From: Marivirga sp. ANT-B6
GTDB taxonomy: Bacteria; Bacteroidota; Bacteroidia; Cytophagales; Cyclobacteriaceae
Direction of reading: 5' to 3'
NCBI GenBank assembly: GCA_001683905.1
Contig: LXQK01000054.1
Coordinates: forward strand, 1-42,861
Length of the DNA stretch: 42,861 bases
Positions 16,300 through 24,953 of this stretch are shown piece after piece (position 1 is the stretch's first letter; each line of letters begins with the position of its first letter). A model generated the notes under the pieces. That model did not search any database. It was not told the origin of the DNA and worked only from the letters and a program-made list of their open reading frames with translations. Position numbers and translations under genes: made by a program.

Positions 16300-17049
16300 T
16301 TAGGTAATGGTATTTTCGTTGATTTTATTTTTTAGCTCGACTGGAGTTCCCTTTTTCCGCACTTTCATGTTTAATAGCTCCACAGAAAGGGAGAAGAATA
16401 TGGCGAAATAGATGTAACCTTTCGGCACATGTGCATGGAAGCCTTCAGCCAAAAGCAATACGCCGATTAACAATAAGAATGACAAGGCAAGCATCTTTAA
16501 TGTAGGGTGTTTGTGTATGAAATTGGCAATAGTACCTGCTGAGGCAATCATGACGCCTAAAGATATGACCACTGCGACAACCATGATCCACACATTATCT
16601 ACCAATCCAATGGCAGTAAGGATTGAGTCAAAAGAGAAGACAACGTCTAACAAAATAATCTGTATGATAGCCGCCTGAAAGGTTAAAGTGGCGAGGTTTT
16701 TATCGCCATGCATCTCTCCCTCCAGCTTTTCATGGATTTCTACGGTACTCTTATATATCAGAAATAGTCCACCTCCCATTAAAATCAAATCCCGCCCCGT
16801 TACGCCAAATTCCAAGATGGTAAATAGTGGCTTATTCAATCCTATCAGCCAACTGATGGCAAACAATAACGCAACCCTGATAATCAAGGCAAGACTTAAA
16901 CCGATAATTCTGGCTTTTTCCTGTTGTTCTTTTGGAAGCCTTCCTGTTAGAATAGATATAAAGATGACATTATCGATCCCGAGGACAATTTCCATGAGGG
17001 TTAACGATAAAAAACTGATGAGGCCACTTAAAGAAAGTAAATCTTCCAT
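16300..17049 (-). CDS. TerC family integral membrane protein
   Basis: This 249-residue multi-pass protein shows TerC family signatures: LTLMEIVLGIDNVIFISIL near the N terminus and LLDVVFSFDSILTAIGL in the middle, with acidic residues inside membrane helices. TerC and its relatives are linked to tellurite resistance, manganese export and metalation of secreted proteins. About seven hydrophobic segments are visible. The N terminus, MEDLLSLSGLISFLSLTLME, is typical of the short form without CBS domains. The gene is monocistronic, with AT-rich gaps on both sides. Confidence 0.9.
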   Translation of the reverse strand: MEDLLSLSGLISFLSLTLMEIVLGIDNVIFISILTGRLPKEQQEKARIIGLSLALIIRVALLFAISWLIGLNKPLFTILEFGVTGRDLILMGGGLFLIYKSTVEIHEKLEGEMHGDKNLATLTFQAAIIQIILLDVVFSFDSILTAIGLVDNVWIMVVAVVISLGVMIASAGTIANFIHKHPTLKMLALSFLLLIGVLLLAEGFHAHVPKGYIYFAIFFSLSVELLNMKVRKKGTPVELKNKINENTIT

Positions 17050-17108
17050 AAAAAATAATTGATAAATTACGCTAAATTAAAAAATAGTTTAAGATTACTA
17101 TAAAAACG

Positions 17109-17708
17109 CTATAAATTAAAATTATAACGAATCCCTATAGCAGCCTGCATGCGTAGCCGTAGCGGATTATCAATAATTTCGGCAAATAGGCTAAGCTCTG
17201 CAAAGGCTGACAGCGGTGCGTTCATAATATTGTACTCCAGCCCAATAATTCCTTCCGGACCGATATCAAAATTCGTGAGCTCATCAGATCCAAATGTACC
17301 TGCGGCAGGTCCATCTACAATTAAATAGTCGTACCTCACGCCCATTAACCTGATTTGACCGCCAAAACCATAATACCAGTCCATACCCGGCGTAAGTTGA
17401 GAAAAGTCCTTATGGTATAAATAATGCACCTGAATGGCTACAGCATAGTTCACGTTGTAACCGTTGTAGCGAAAGTTATCGTACTTGGATTTTTTTCTAA
17501 ATGTGTTTCTATGATAGGCTCCATAGAAGCCGACGTTGGTAGAACCAAGGTTAAACTCCAGTGCACAGTCAGCGGGTAAATATCTTTTATAGGTAATGCC
17601 TAATGGATCGCCAAGCCTAATACCTATACCCGTTGTATAGCTTTGGCCTAAGGTTGCTGTGAGATTACAGCAAAAAATAACTAGTATTAAAAAAAGTGAT
17701 CTTTTCAT
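17109..17708 (-). CDS. Small outer-membrane protein of unknown function
   Basis: This 199-residue protein has a signal peptide (about residues 1-22, ending ATLGQ). The beta-rich remainder contains GIGIRLGDPLGITYKRYL and several glycine/tyrosine strands, and it ends with GIRYNFNL, a terminal pattern of outer-membrane barrels. It begins 14 bases after the ABC exporter gene and is probably the last gene of the thiolase-truA-ABC operon. The length suits an eight-stranded barrel. No named family is certain. Confidence 0.78.
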   Translation of the reverse strand: MKRSLFLILVIFCCNLTATLGQSYTTGIGIRLGDPLGITYKRYLPADCALEFNLGSTNVGFYGAYHRNTFRKKSKYDNFRYNGYNVNYAVAIQVHYLYHKDFSQLTPGMDWYYGFGGQIRLMGVRYDYLIVDGPAAGTFGSDELTNFDIGPEGIIGLEYNIMNAPLSAFAELSLFAEIIDNPLRLRMQAAIGIRYNFNL

Positions 17709-17722
17709 ATGAATAACAAACG

Positions 17723-19501
17723 TTATCGGGTAACTACTTCTTTATACTGCATTTTATGCAATTGTGCATAAAACCCGTTCAGCGCAAGCAGCTCTTCATG
17801 GGTGCCTTGTTCCTTTACTTCACCCTTGTCCAATACAATGATTCGATCGGCCTTTTGGATGGTCGATAACCTATGAGCGATTACAATGGAAGTTCTTCCT
17901 TTCATCAATTTTTCAATAGCGGCCTGTATCATTTCCTCTGTCTCGGTATCAACTGAAGAAGTAGCTTCATCCAAGACGATGATCTTAGGATCGTACACCA
18001 TTGCCCTCACAAAGGATATCAGCTGCCGCTGCCCCACTGATAATGTAGAGCCTCTTTCCATGACATTGTAATCATACCCACCAGGCAATTTTTCTATAAA
18101 CTTGCTGGCTCCTACAAGTTCTGCAGCATGAGCAATCTTCTCCTGGGTGATGTTGTCATTCCCTAATGAGATATTCTGCGAAATTGTATCCGAAAATAAA
18201 AACACATCTTGTAGTACCACGCCGATGTTACTGCGCAAATGATCTAAATCAAATTCAGTTAAAGTTGTTCCATCGATACTTATATTTCCTTGTCGAATAT
18301 CATAAAAACGACTTAAAAGGTTAATAATTGATGACTTACCAGCCCCTGTAGCACCTACCAACGCGACCGTTTCTCCTGCCTTTACTTCAAATGAAATATC
18401 CTTGAGCACATATTGATCATCGACATAAGAAAACCATACATTTTTAAATACCACATCGCCACGGAGTTTCGGGGGAGCGAAGGTGCCGTTGTTAGGAATA
18501 TGTTCCTTATTGTCCAGCAATTTCAGGATCCTGTCGCTACTGACAATGCCAAGTTGCAAGGTGTTAAATCGATCAGCAATCATCCGAATAGGGCGAAAAA
18601 ACATTTGGATGTACATGATAAAGGCAATGAGTATGCCTAGTGTAACATCTTCCACCAGTACGTTTTTGGCTCCATACCATACCACCAGCCCTATACCCGC
18701 CGCTTGTATCACCTCAGCCACGGGAAAATAAATAGAATAGTAAAGCACAGACTTTAAGTTTGCCCTTTTATGTTCCTGGTTAATTTCTTTAAATCGCTCA
18801 TATTCTTTCTCCTCGCTATTAAAAATCTGCACGATACTCATTCCGGTAATATGCTCCTGAACAAACGAATTTAGATTGGAAACGGCAGTCCGTACATCAT
18901 TGAATGCCACTTTGATTTTTTCTTTAAAGATATAGGTTGTCAGAAACAGAAATGGCAGGGTCGAAAGGATGACGAGGGTAAGCTCCCAATCGGTATAGAA
19001 CATGAGAGCAAGGATGAATATCAGCTGGAGCAAGTCTCCCGCCATGGCAGCCAATCCTTCACTAAATACATCCGACAATGTTTCTACATCTGAGACGTTT
19101 CTGGTTACCAGCCTTCCTATGGGCGTATTGTCAAAAAACTTTAGCCGCAATTGTAGCAGGTGCTTATATAGTTTGATTCTAATATCCCTGATGATATATT
19201 GGCCCAACCAGCCTGAGAAATAGGTATGCAGATACTGTACGATAGCCTGCAACACCAAAAGGGCGACCATGATCAGTGTCAGATTCACCAAGCCACCAAA
19301 ATTTCCTTCCAGGATATAATTATCGACTGTAATCTGGATCAGGTAAGGCCGTAATGGTGTAAGTACAGCCAGCAATAGCGTGAGAAAAATCAGCAGATAG
19401 AATTTGCCAATATAAGGTTTGGCAAACTTCATAAGCCTTTTTAATACACTTAAGTCAACTATTTCTCCGCTATTTGTTTCTTTATCCAAGATCTTTGTCA
19501 A
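17723..19501 (-). CDS. ABC exporter, fused permease and ATPase (MsbA-like)
   Basis: This 592-residue half-transporter would act as a homodimer or heterodimer in the inner membrane. Residues about 35-320 form six membrane helices. The ATPase domain has Walker A GATGAGKSS, a Q loop in LQDVFLF, the signature LSVGQRQ (a variant of LSGGQ), Walker B IIVLDEATSSVD and the switch His in IAHRLSTI. The substrate is unknown; lipids, drugs or peptides are typical. The start codon is TTG at 19501, overlapping the truA stop as TTGA, which suggests translational coupling. No second half-transporter gene lies next to it. Confidence 0.92.
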   Translation of the reverse strand: MTKILDKETNSGEIVDLSVLKRLMKFAKPYIGKFYLLIFLTLLLAVLTPLRPYLIQITVDNYILEGNFGGLVNLTLIMVALLVLQAIVQYLHTYFSGWLGQYIIRDIRIKLYKHLLQLRLKFFDNTPIGRLVTRNVSDVETLSDVFSEGLAAMAGDLLQLIFILALMFYTDWELTLVILSTLPFLFLTTYIFKEKIKVAFNDVRTAVSNLNSFVQEHITGMSIVQIFNSEEKEYERFKEINQEHKRANLKSVLYYSIYFPVAEVIQAAGIGLVVWYGAKNVLVEDVTLGILIAFIMYIQMFFRPIRMIADRFNTLQLGIVSSDRILKLLDNKEHIPNNGTFAPPKLRGDVVFKNVWFSYVDDQYVLKDISFEVKAGETVALVGATGAGKSSIINLLSRFYDIRQGNISIDGTTLTEFDLDHLRSNIGVVLQDVFLFSDTISQNISLGNDNITQEKIAHAAELVGASKFIEKLPGGYDYNVMERGSTLSVGQRQLISFVRAMVYDPKIIVLDEATSSVDTETEEMIQAAIEKLMKGRTSIVIAHRLSTIQKADRIIVLDKGEVKEQGTHEELLALNGFYAQLHKMQYKEVVTR

Positions 19502-20244
19502 TAATGATATAATGATGCAGGGTAGGTAACTCCCGTCAGGAATAAACCGCCAGCTGGTACGGAAATACCTGCCTTTCTCCGATCCTTACTTGCAATTATT
19601 TCCTTGAACTCCGCTAATGAAGTTTTCCCCGAACCCACCTCAAGCATAGTGCCCACCATGGCACGCACCATACCACGTAAAAATCTGTCTGCACTAACGT
19701 AAAATATAAGCAAATCGTTTTGAATCAACCACTCTGCTTTTTGAATATTACAAATAAATGTTTTCACATCGGTTTTCACCTTGCTGAAAGATTCGAAATC
19801 CTCAATCTGAAGTAAAAACGCCGCGGCCTCATTCATGGCTACGATATCCAACGGCTTGGTATAATAATAGCTAAGATTAAACAAAAAGGGGCTTTTCTTT
19901 TGTATAATCCTGTATTCATAGCTTCTCTCGATGGCATCGTAGCGGGCGTGCGCATCGGCTTTGACCCGACGCATCGTGTTTACAACAATATCGGTGGGCA
20001 GTAAACAATTCAATTTATGCGTGCAGATGCCTTCATCCAGTATATCGGGCGTGTCAAAATGTAGAATTTGCTGCTCTGCATGCACCCCTGTGTCTGTTCT
20101 TCCGCTTCCAATTGTGTCAATTTCCCCTTGCAAGACTACTGCCAGGGCATCATTGACTACCGACTGTACCGACACAGCATTTTTCTGAATCTGCCAGCCA
20201 TGGTATTTTGTACCCTTATACGCTATGTCTAGAAAGTAGCGCAA
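19498..20244 (-). CDS. truA: tRNA pseudouridine(38-40) synthase
   Basis: This 248-residue enzyme converts uridines 38-40 in tRNA anticodon arms to pseudouridine. The N terminus, DIAYKGTKYHGWQIQ, and the catalytic Asp51 in GSGRTDTGVHA are diagnostic of TruA. RFLRGMVRAMVGTMLEVG is the conserved C-terminal motif. The gene starts 3 bases after the thiolase stop and overlaps the ABC exporter start by 4 bases, so the genes look co-transcribed. Confidence 0.96.
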   Translation of the reverse strand: MRYFLDIAYKGTKYHGWQIQKNAVSVQSVVNDALAVVLQGEIDTIGSGRTDTGVHAEQQILHFDTPDILDEGICTHKLNCLLPTDIVVNTMRRVKADAHARYDAIERSYEYRIIQKKSPFLFNLSYYYTKPLDIVAMNEAAAFLLQIEDFESFSKVKTDVKTFICNIQKAEWLIQNDLLIFYVSADRFLRGMVRAMVGTMLEVGSGKTSLAEFKEIIASKDRRKAGISVPAGGLFLTGVTYPASLYHY

Positions 20245-20247
20245 TAT

Positions 20248-21465
20248 CTACTGTGCTGCCTCAGCAAGGTTTTCGTAAATCACAGCGGCACCTTGCCCTA
20301 CTCCTACGCACATGGTAGCAAGGCCATATTTCGTGTTACTGTTCTTTTTCATCTCATGCAGCAAAGTAGCGGTTATTCTTGCCCCACTTGCCCCCAATGG
20401 ATGGCCAATGGCAATGGATCCCCCGTTTACATTAACAATATCCTTGTTAAGTCCTAGCTCATCGATACAAGCAATGGCCTGTGCTGCAAACGCCTCGTTC
20501 ATTTCTACAAGATCCAGATCTTGTAACGAAATGCCGGCTCTTTTTAATGCTTTTTCGGTCGCGGGAACGGGGCCTATACCCATGCAGTCCGGGGAAACAC
20601 CCGCAACAGCCATGGACACGATACGCGCCATCGGCGTTAAGCTATACCTTTTAAGGATCTCCTCACTAACAATCAGGCATACCGCTGCGCCGTCATTAAT
20701 ACCAGAAGCATTGCCGGCCGTAACTGTACCGCCTCCCTTAAAAGCCGGTTTAAGTGATGCTAATTTTTCCAAAGTTGACAGACGTGGATGTTCATCTGCG
20801 TCGAAAAGCAACGTGTTGTTCTTGGGTTGCGGAACCTTTACAGGAATGATTTCATCCTTGAATTTACCTTTCTCAGCAGCCTTATTGTATTTTAATTGCG
20901 TAGCGTGGGCAAACTCGTCTTGCCTTTCCCTCGATACCTTCCACTTTTCGGCTACATTCTCTGCCGTCTCACCCATCGAATACGGATTGTATATTGCCGC
21001 CAGCGCAGGATTGATGAACCTCCACCCTATGGTGGTATCATACGACGCTACGTTTCTGCTGAAAGCAGTGTCAGCTTTTGCCGTCACAATAGGCGCACGC
21101 GTCATACTTTCCACACCACCGGCTATATATACTTCACCCTCTCCCAACATTAAAGCCCGCGAGGCGTCCATAATGGCTTGCAGGCCCGAGGCGCAAAGTC
21201 GATTAACCGTTGCCCCAGCTACATTGACAGGCAGCCCTGCCAATAACGCGGCCATTCTGGCGACATTTCTGTTATCTTCCCCCGCCTGGTTGGCCGCACC
21301 TATAATAACATCTTCTATTAAAGCTTTATCGATTGCAGGATTTCTTTCCAATAACCTGGATATGGCATAAGCAAGCAGGTCATCCGGCCTTACTGTAGAC
21401 AAGCTCCCTCCATATTTTCCAACAGGCGTTCTGATGACATCTAAAATATAGGCTGATTTGATCAT
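20248..21465 (-). CDS. Acetyl-CoA C-acyltransferase, 3-oxoadipyl-CoA thiolase-like
   Basis: This 405-residue thiolase cleaves a 3-oxoacyl-CoA with CoA to acetyl-CoA and a shortened acyl-CoA. Catalytic residues are visible: Cys91 in NRLCASGLQA, the His in GGSIAIGHPLGASGAR and the Cys in MCVGVGQGAAV. The stretches ANQAGEDNRNVARMAALLAG and DTTIGWRFINP resemble the 3-oxoadipyl-CoA thiolases PcaF and PaaJ more than fatty-acid FadA. The precise substrate cannot be fixed from sequence alone. It heads an operon with truA, the ABC exporter and a barrel protein. No other phenylacetate or protocatechuate gene is in the window. Confidence 0.88.
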   Translation of the reverse strand: MIKSAYILDVIRTPVGKYGGSLSTVRPDDLLAYAISRLLERNPAIDKALIEDVIIGAANQAGEDNRNVARMAALLAGLPVNVAGATVNRLCASGLQAIMDASRALMLGEGEVYIAGGVESMTRAPIVTAKADTAFSRNVASYDTTIGWRFINPALAAIYNPYSMGETAENVAEKWKVSRERQDEFAHATQLKYNKAAEKGKFKDEIIPVKVPQPKNNTLLFDADEHPRLSTLEKLASLKPAFKGGGTVTAGNASGINDGAAVCLIVSEEILKRYSLTPMARIVSMAVAGVSPDCMGIGPVPATEKALKRAGISLQDLDLVEMNEAFAAQAIACIDELGLNKDIVNVNGGSIAIGHPLGASGARITATLLHEMKKNSNTKYGLATMCVGVGQGAAVIYENLAEAAQ

Positions 21466-21578
21466 TTTTTATCGACTAGTGCATGGATAGAACAAAAAAT
21501 CGAGGAAATTTATTCAAGCGAATCATATTTTTCCTGAATAGTTCTTAATTTGCACTGCAATTTAATTTTTTAATGATC

Positions 21579-22079
21579 ATGATACAAAGGGTTCAATCTA
21601 TATTTCTCTTTTTTGTTGCCGTATGCATGTTACTTGTATTGTACTTTCCCCTTTGGGAAAAGGTGAGTGTAGAACAGCAGGAGGTAGCAAAGCTTACAGC
21701 TTACTCTCTTACCCATTATGCCATTGATACTACAGACGAAAATATCCCCCCAAAGATCATCGGTACCAAAATGACGGTCGCTATTGCCATACTTGCTATC
21801 CTTGCCGCCATTACAGCCATCACTTCTATATTCCAGTATAAGAACAGGCTGACGCAGATGAAACTAGGTGCCCTAAACTCATTGTTTATGGCTGCTACAC
21901 TAGGATTTGCCTTGTATTATGTGACCTACACGGGGGAATCGCTTGTGGAACCCCAGGAACAAGGCGCTTATAAACTAGGCTTCTTTTTACCTGCTATCGC
22001 TTTAGTGTTAAACACCCTTTCAAACAGATTTATCCGGAGAGATGAAAACCTTGTGCGTTCGGTAGACAGAATCAGATAA
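21579..22079 (+). CDS. DUF4293 family membrane protein
   Basis: This protein of about 166 residues has four predicted membrane helices and the N terminus MIQRVQSIFLFFVAVCMLL, which is typical of DUF4293, a family confined to Bacteroidetes. The function is unknown. An ATG two codons upstream (21573) is an alternative start; I chose the one giving the usual MIQR beginning. The first extracytoplasmic loop is short and polar (about residues 28-60). The gene is divergent from the thiolase and convergent with the NifU-domain gene, with a terminator between the latter two. Confidence 0.85.
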   Translation: MIQRVQSIFLFFVAVCMLLVLYFPLWEKVSVEQQEVAKLTAYSLTHYAIDTTDENIPPKIIGTKMTVAIAILAILAAITAITSIFQYKNRLTQMKLGALNSLFMAATLGFALYYVTYTGESLVEPQEQGAYKLGFFLPAIALVLNTLSNRFIRRDENLVRSVDRIR

Positions 22080-22105
22080 AACTGCCATCCTGCCAGTAGC
22101 TATTT

Positions 22106-22152
22106 AAAAAAGAGAAGTCTGACCACATGATGTAGTCAGACTTCTTTTTTGA
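22106..22152. terminator. Terminator between DUF4293 and NifU-domain genes
   Basis: The arms AGAAGTCTGAC (22113-22123) and GTCAGACTTCT (22135-22145) pair perfectly. A T run follows on the plus strand, and an A run precedes the stem, giving a T run on the minus strand. It probably works in both directions. Confidence 0.88.
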
Positions 22153-22166
22153 AAGCCATTATTTCT

Positions 22167-22763
22167 TTATATTCCTTCCGCCTCTACAGACTGTACTTCG
22201 GGTAACATTCTCTTTAAAAGATTCTCAATGCCTGCCTTTAAAGTAATCGTAGAGGAAGGACAACCGCTGCAAGATCCTTGTAAAAGCACCTTAACCACCC
22301 CATCTTTGAAAGAATGAAAGGAAATAGCACCCCCATCCTGCTCTACGGCAGGGCGGATGTATTCTTCCAATATGCTTTTGATCTTCATATCAATCTCACT
22401 GTCATTCTCGTTAAATGGTGCTTGTTCCGGCGCTATCTTAGTGATTAAGGGCTTACTATCTTCCAGATATTGCTTGATAAAGGTCTTGATTTCGTCCTGC
22501 ACCTCATACCAATCTATTGCCTCTTTTTTGGTAACAGTAATAAAGTTACTCATGAAAAATACTCGCTCTACAAACGGAAACTGGAATAGCGCCTGGGCAA
22601 GCGGCGAATTCTCGCTGCTCGCAAGGTCAGGGAAATCAAAATTGGTACCTTCAGGCACCAACATAAAATTGGCTACAAATTTTAAGGAGTTAGGATTGGG
22701 GTTCGCCTCCAGGTAAAGGTTTACATATCGCTTGTCCTGATTTGTAGTAGATTGCGTTTTCAT
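22167..22763 (-). CDS. NifU family iron-sulfur cluster scaffold
   Basis: This 198-residue protein has an N-terminal Nfu_N domain (NLYLEANPNPNSLKFVANFM, about residues 13-32). A C-terminal NifU-like domain carries the cluster-binding pair in GSCSGCPSSTITLK. It would accept or carry 4Fe-4S clusters and pass them to target enzymes. I chose the ATG at 22763 because the longer frame from 22847 adds 28 residues with no family resemblance. The gene is divergent from the fatty-acid hydroxylase upstream. RPAVEQDGGAISF is the conserved lead-in to the cluster domain. Confidence 0.93.
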   Translation of the reverse strand: MKTQSTTNQDKRYVNLYLEANPNPNSLKFVANFMLVPEGTNFDFPDLASSENSPLAQALFQFPFVERVFFMSNFITVTKKEAIDWYEVQDEIKTFIKQYLEDSKPLITKIAPEQAPFNENDSEIDMKIKSILEEYIRPAVEQDGGAISFHSFKDGVVKVLLQGSCSGCPSSTITLKAGIENLLKRMLPEVQSVEAEGI

Positions 22764-22909
22764 TTTATTGAATTTTGATAAATTTGATAAAGAGGACAAC
22801 AAGGTTGCCACTTCCGTGAAATTACAAATATATAACAACAACCCCACTATTTCGTTCCTTCGCGATATTTCGACTCAGGCAGCGCAAATTATTTAAAGAA
22901 TGGTTTTGA

Positions 22910-23539
22910 CTACCCCTTTTTAGGCGTAGTCCTGAAAATGTAATCCCACAAAGGAGAAGATACGCCAAAAGCTACGTCGTGGTTTTTATAATGGTGGATG
23001 CCATGATGTACCCATAGGACTTTTAAGAAATTCTTGGGTGGAGGAAAGGCATGAACCGCATAATGAACAAACAAGTAAGAGGAATATCCTATCAGAAAGC
23101 CTGGTAAAAAGGCAAAAGCCAGATTTCCCATCACCAGTTTAAACAATATGAGCAGGACAAATGATACGGGAAGGCTAATAATAGGAGGCATAGCCAACCG
23201 ATCTTTGTCTTTAGGAAACTCGTGATGGATACCATGCATGTTATACTGTATTTTTTCCTTCATTTCCGTATCAGGAATCATATGAAAGACGTATTTATGC
23301 ACAAGGTACTCTAAAAGTGTGAAGGCAATGAAACCCACAAAGAATAATCCCACGATTGGAAGCCAGTGAAGTCCAATTTCTATTGCCGACCAATACAACA
23401 ATATTGTTGATACAATCAAGAAAATGGTTATAGGAATACTAATATGGTTTCTACTTAACCTTTCAATCCAAGGGTTTTTAAATAAGACTTTAGTACCCTT
23501 ATGATGTATTTTTCCGGAGTCTTTTATGTTACTATTCAT
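22910..23539 (-). CDS. Fatty acid hydroxylase / sterol desaturase superfamily protein
   Basis: This 209-residue integral membrane di-iron enzyme has the histidine boxes of the superfamily: HKYVFH (in LEYLVHKYVFH), HGIHHEFP, HYAVHAF and HHGIHHY. Four or so membrane helices lie between them. The short size and box order resemble fatty acid 2-hydroxylases without a cytochrome b5 domain. 2-Hydroxy fatty acids in the sphingolipids or other lipids of Bacteroidetes are a plausible product. Carotenoid hydroxylation is a less likely alternative. The gene stands alone. Confidence 0.88.
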   Translation of the reverse strand: MNSNIKDSGKIHHKGTKVLFKNPWIERLSRNHISIPITIFLIVSTILLYWSAIEIGLHWLPIVGLFFVGFIAFTLLEYLVHKYVFHMIPDTEMKEKIQYNMHGIHHEFPKDKDRLAMPPIISLPVSFVLLILFKLVMGNLAFAFLPGFLIGYSSYLFVHYAVHAFPPPKNFLKVLWVHHGIHHYKNHDVAFGVSSPLWDYIFRTTPKKG

Positions 23540-23654
23540 GATAATACCTTAAAAAAAAGCTTCTAAACTTCAACACAAACTTATACCATTTAAAAAGAAA
23601 AGGTATCATTTTTCTGTAAAATTAGCGTCAAATATTCCTTTTACGTAAATCTAC

Positions 23655-24809
23655 CTATCCCATGGACGGTGCTTTCACTTTTTGCAGTCTATTATTTAGT
23701 ATTTTTTCATAGTATGCTTCGTACAAAGGAAGAATCGCTGTAACGTCAAATTGTTTAGCACGCTCCAAGGCGTTTGATTTAAAAGTTGGTAAATTGGCCT
23801 CAGCGAGAATATGCAGGGATTTTTCTATCATATCGTCTACATCACCAATGTCACTTACAAAGCCGGTAACCCCATTGATATTCAATTCAGGCAATCCTCC
23901 GGCATTGGATGAAATTACCGGTACCTCGCATGCCATGGCTTCCAAAGCTGCCAGCCCAAAGCTTTCTTTTTCCGAAGGCATAAGAAATAAGTCTGCCACA
24001 GACAGCACTTCCTCCACGGCCTCTAGTTTGCCTAGAAAGCGCACATCATCACATATACCTAGCTCCCGGCACAGGCCTTCTGTTTTAGTTCTTTCAGGAC
24101 CGTCACCAACGATGAGCAATTTTACAGGGATTTTCTTTCTTAAACCGAAGAATATCTTCACCACATCGTCGACTCTTTTCACCTTCCTAAAGTTGGAAGT
24201 ATGAACGATAAGCTTTTCGCCATTAGGACAAATTGCGGTCTTAAAATGATCTTTCTTTTGCTTTTTAAATCTCTCCAGGTCAATAAAGTTTGGAATCACC
24301 TCTATTTCCCTATGAATTTTGAAATGCTGATAAGTGTCCTTTTTCAAATCGTCCGACACCGCCGTAACACCATCTGATTCATTGATACTGAATGTTACCA
24401 CGGGCTCATAGGAGGGGTCTTTACCAACTAAGGTAATATCCGTACCATGCAAAGTGGTGACCACCGGTATTTCTATTCCTTCCGTCTTTAGGATTTGTTT
24501 GGCCATAAATGCAGCCGAAGCATGAGGAATGGCATAATGCACATGCAATAAATCTAATTTTTCGTATTTCACGACGTTTACCATCTTGCTGGCCAGGGCC
24601 AGCTCATATGGTGGGTACTGAAATAAAGGATACGTACGTATATCTACTTCATGATAGAATAAGTTGGTGTTGAAAAAATCTAACCTGGTGGGTTGTGAAT
24701 ATGTGATAAAATGTACCTCATGACCATGTTTAGCCAACGCTTTACCCAATTCTGTGGCTACCACACCGCTTCCGCCAAAGGTGGGATAACATACAATTCC
24801 TATCTTCAT
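23655..24809 (-). CDS. bshA: N-acetyl-alpha-D-glucosaminyl L-malate synthase
   Basis: This 384-residue GT4 glycosyltransferase joins UDP-GlcNAc to L-malate, the first step of bacillithiol synthesis. BshA signatures are clear: IGIVCYPTFGGSGVVATELG at the N terminus, HVHYAIPHASAA, TTLHGTDITLVG and HTSNFRKVKRVDDV. The donor-binding motif PSEKESFGLAALEAMACEVP lies near residue 280. Bacillithiol is the main low-molecular-weight thiol in many Bacteroidetes. No bshB or bshC lies beside it, which is common. The gene is monocistronic. Confidence 0.94.
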   Translation of the reverse strand: MKIGIVCYPTFGGSGVVATELGKALAKHGHEVHFITYSQPTRLDFFNTNLFYHEVDIRTYPLFQYPPYELALASKMVNVVKYEKLDLLHVHYAIPHASAAFMAKQILKTEGIEIPVVTTLHGTDITLVGKDPSYEPVVTFSINESDGVTAVSDDLKKDTYQHFKIHREIEVIPNFIDLERFKKQKKDHFKTAICPNGEKLIVHTSNFRKVKRVDDVVKIFFGLRKKIPVKLLIVGDGPERTKTEGLCRELGICDDVRFLGKLEAVEEVLSVADLFLMPSEKESFGLAALEAMACEVPVISSNAGGLPELNINGVTGFVSDIGDVDDMIEKSLHILAEANLPTFKSNALERAKQFDVTAILPLYEAYYEKILNNRLQKVKAPSMG

Positions 24810-24953
24810 TTTTTAGACATTAATTTTATAGTCGTCTTAAAAAAACAGTTTTTTTAATCTCACACGAGGATGCTATGATTAAAAATCTCCTCATGCAACG
24901 GGAGTCAATTGCTACCATCTCGTTAAAATACTTACGTCTTTACTGTTAAAAGC

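Noticed and set aside
20312-21370. Long open frame of 352 codons on the plus strand opposite the thiolase gene
   Set aside because: It is a shadow of the thiolase codon pattern. Its translation is low-complexity and rich in Ser, Ala and Ile with no family motif, while the minus strand carries all thiolase active-site motifs.
22764-22847. Longer start for the NifU-domain protein
   Set aside because: The 28 extra residues are unlike the family. The Nfu_N domain begins shortly after the ATG at 22763.
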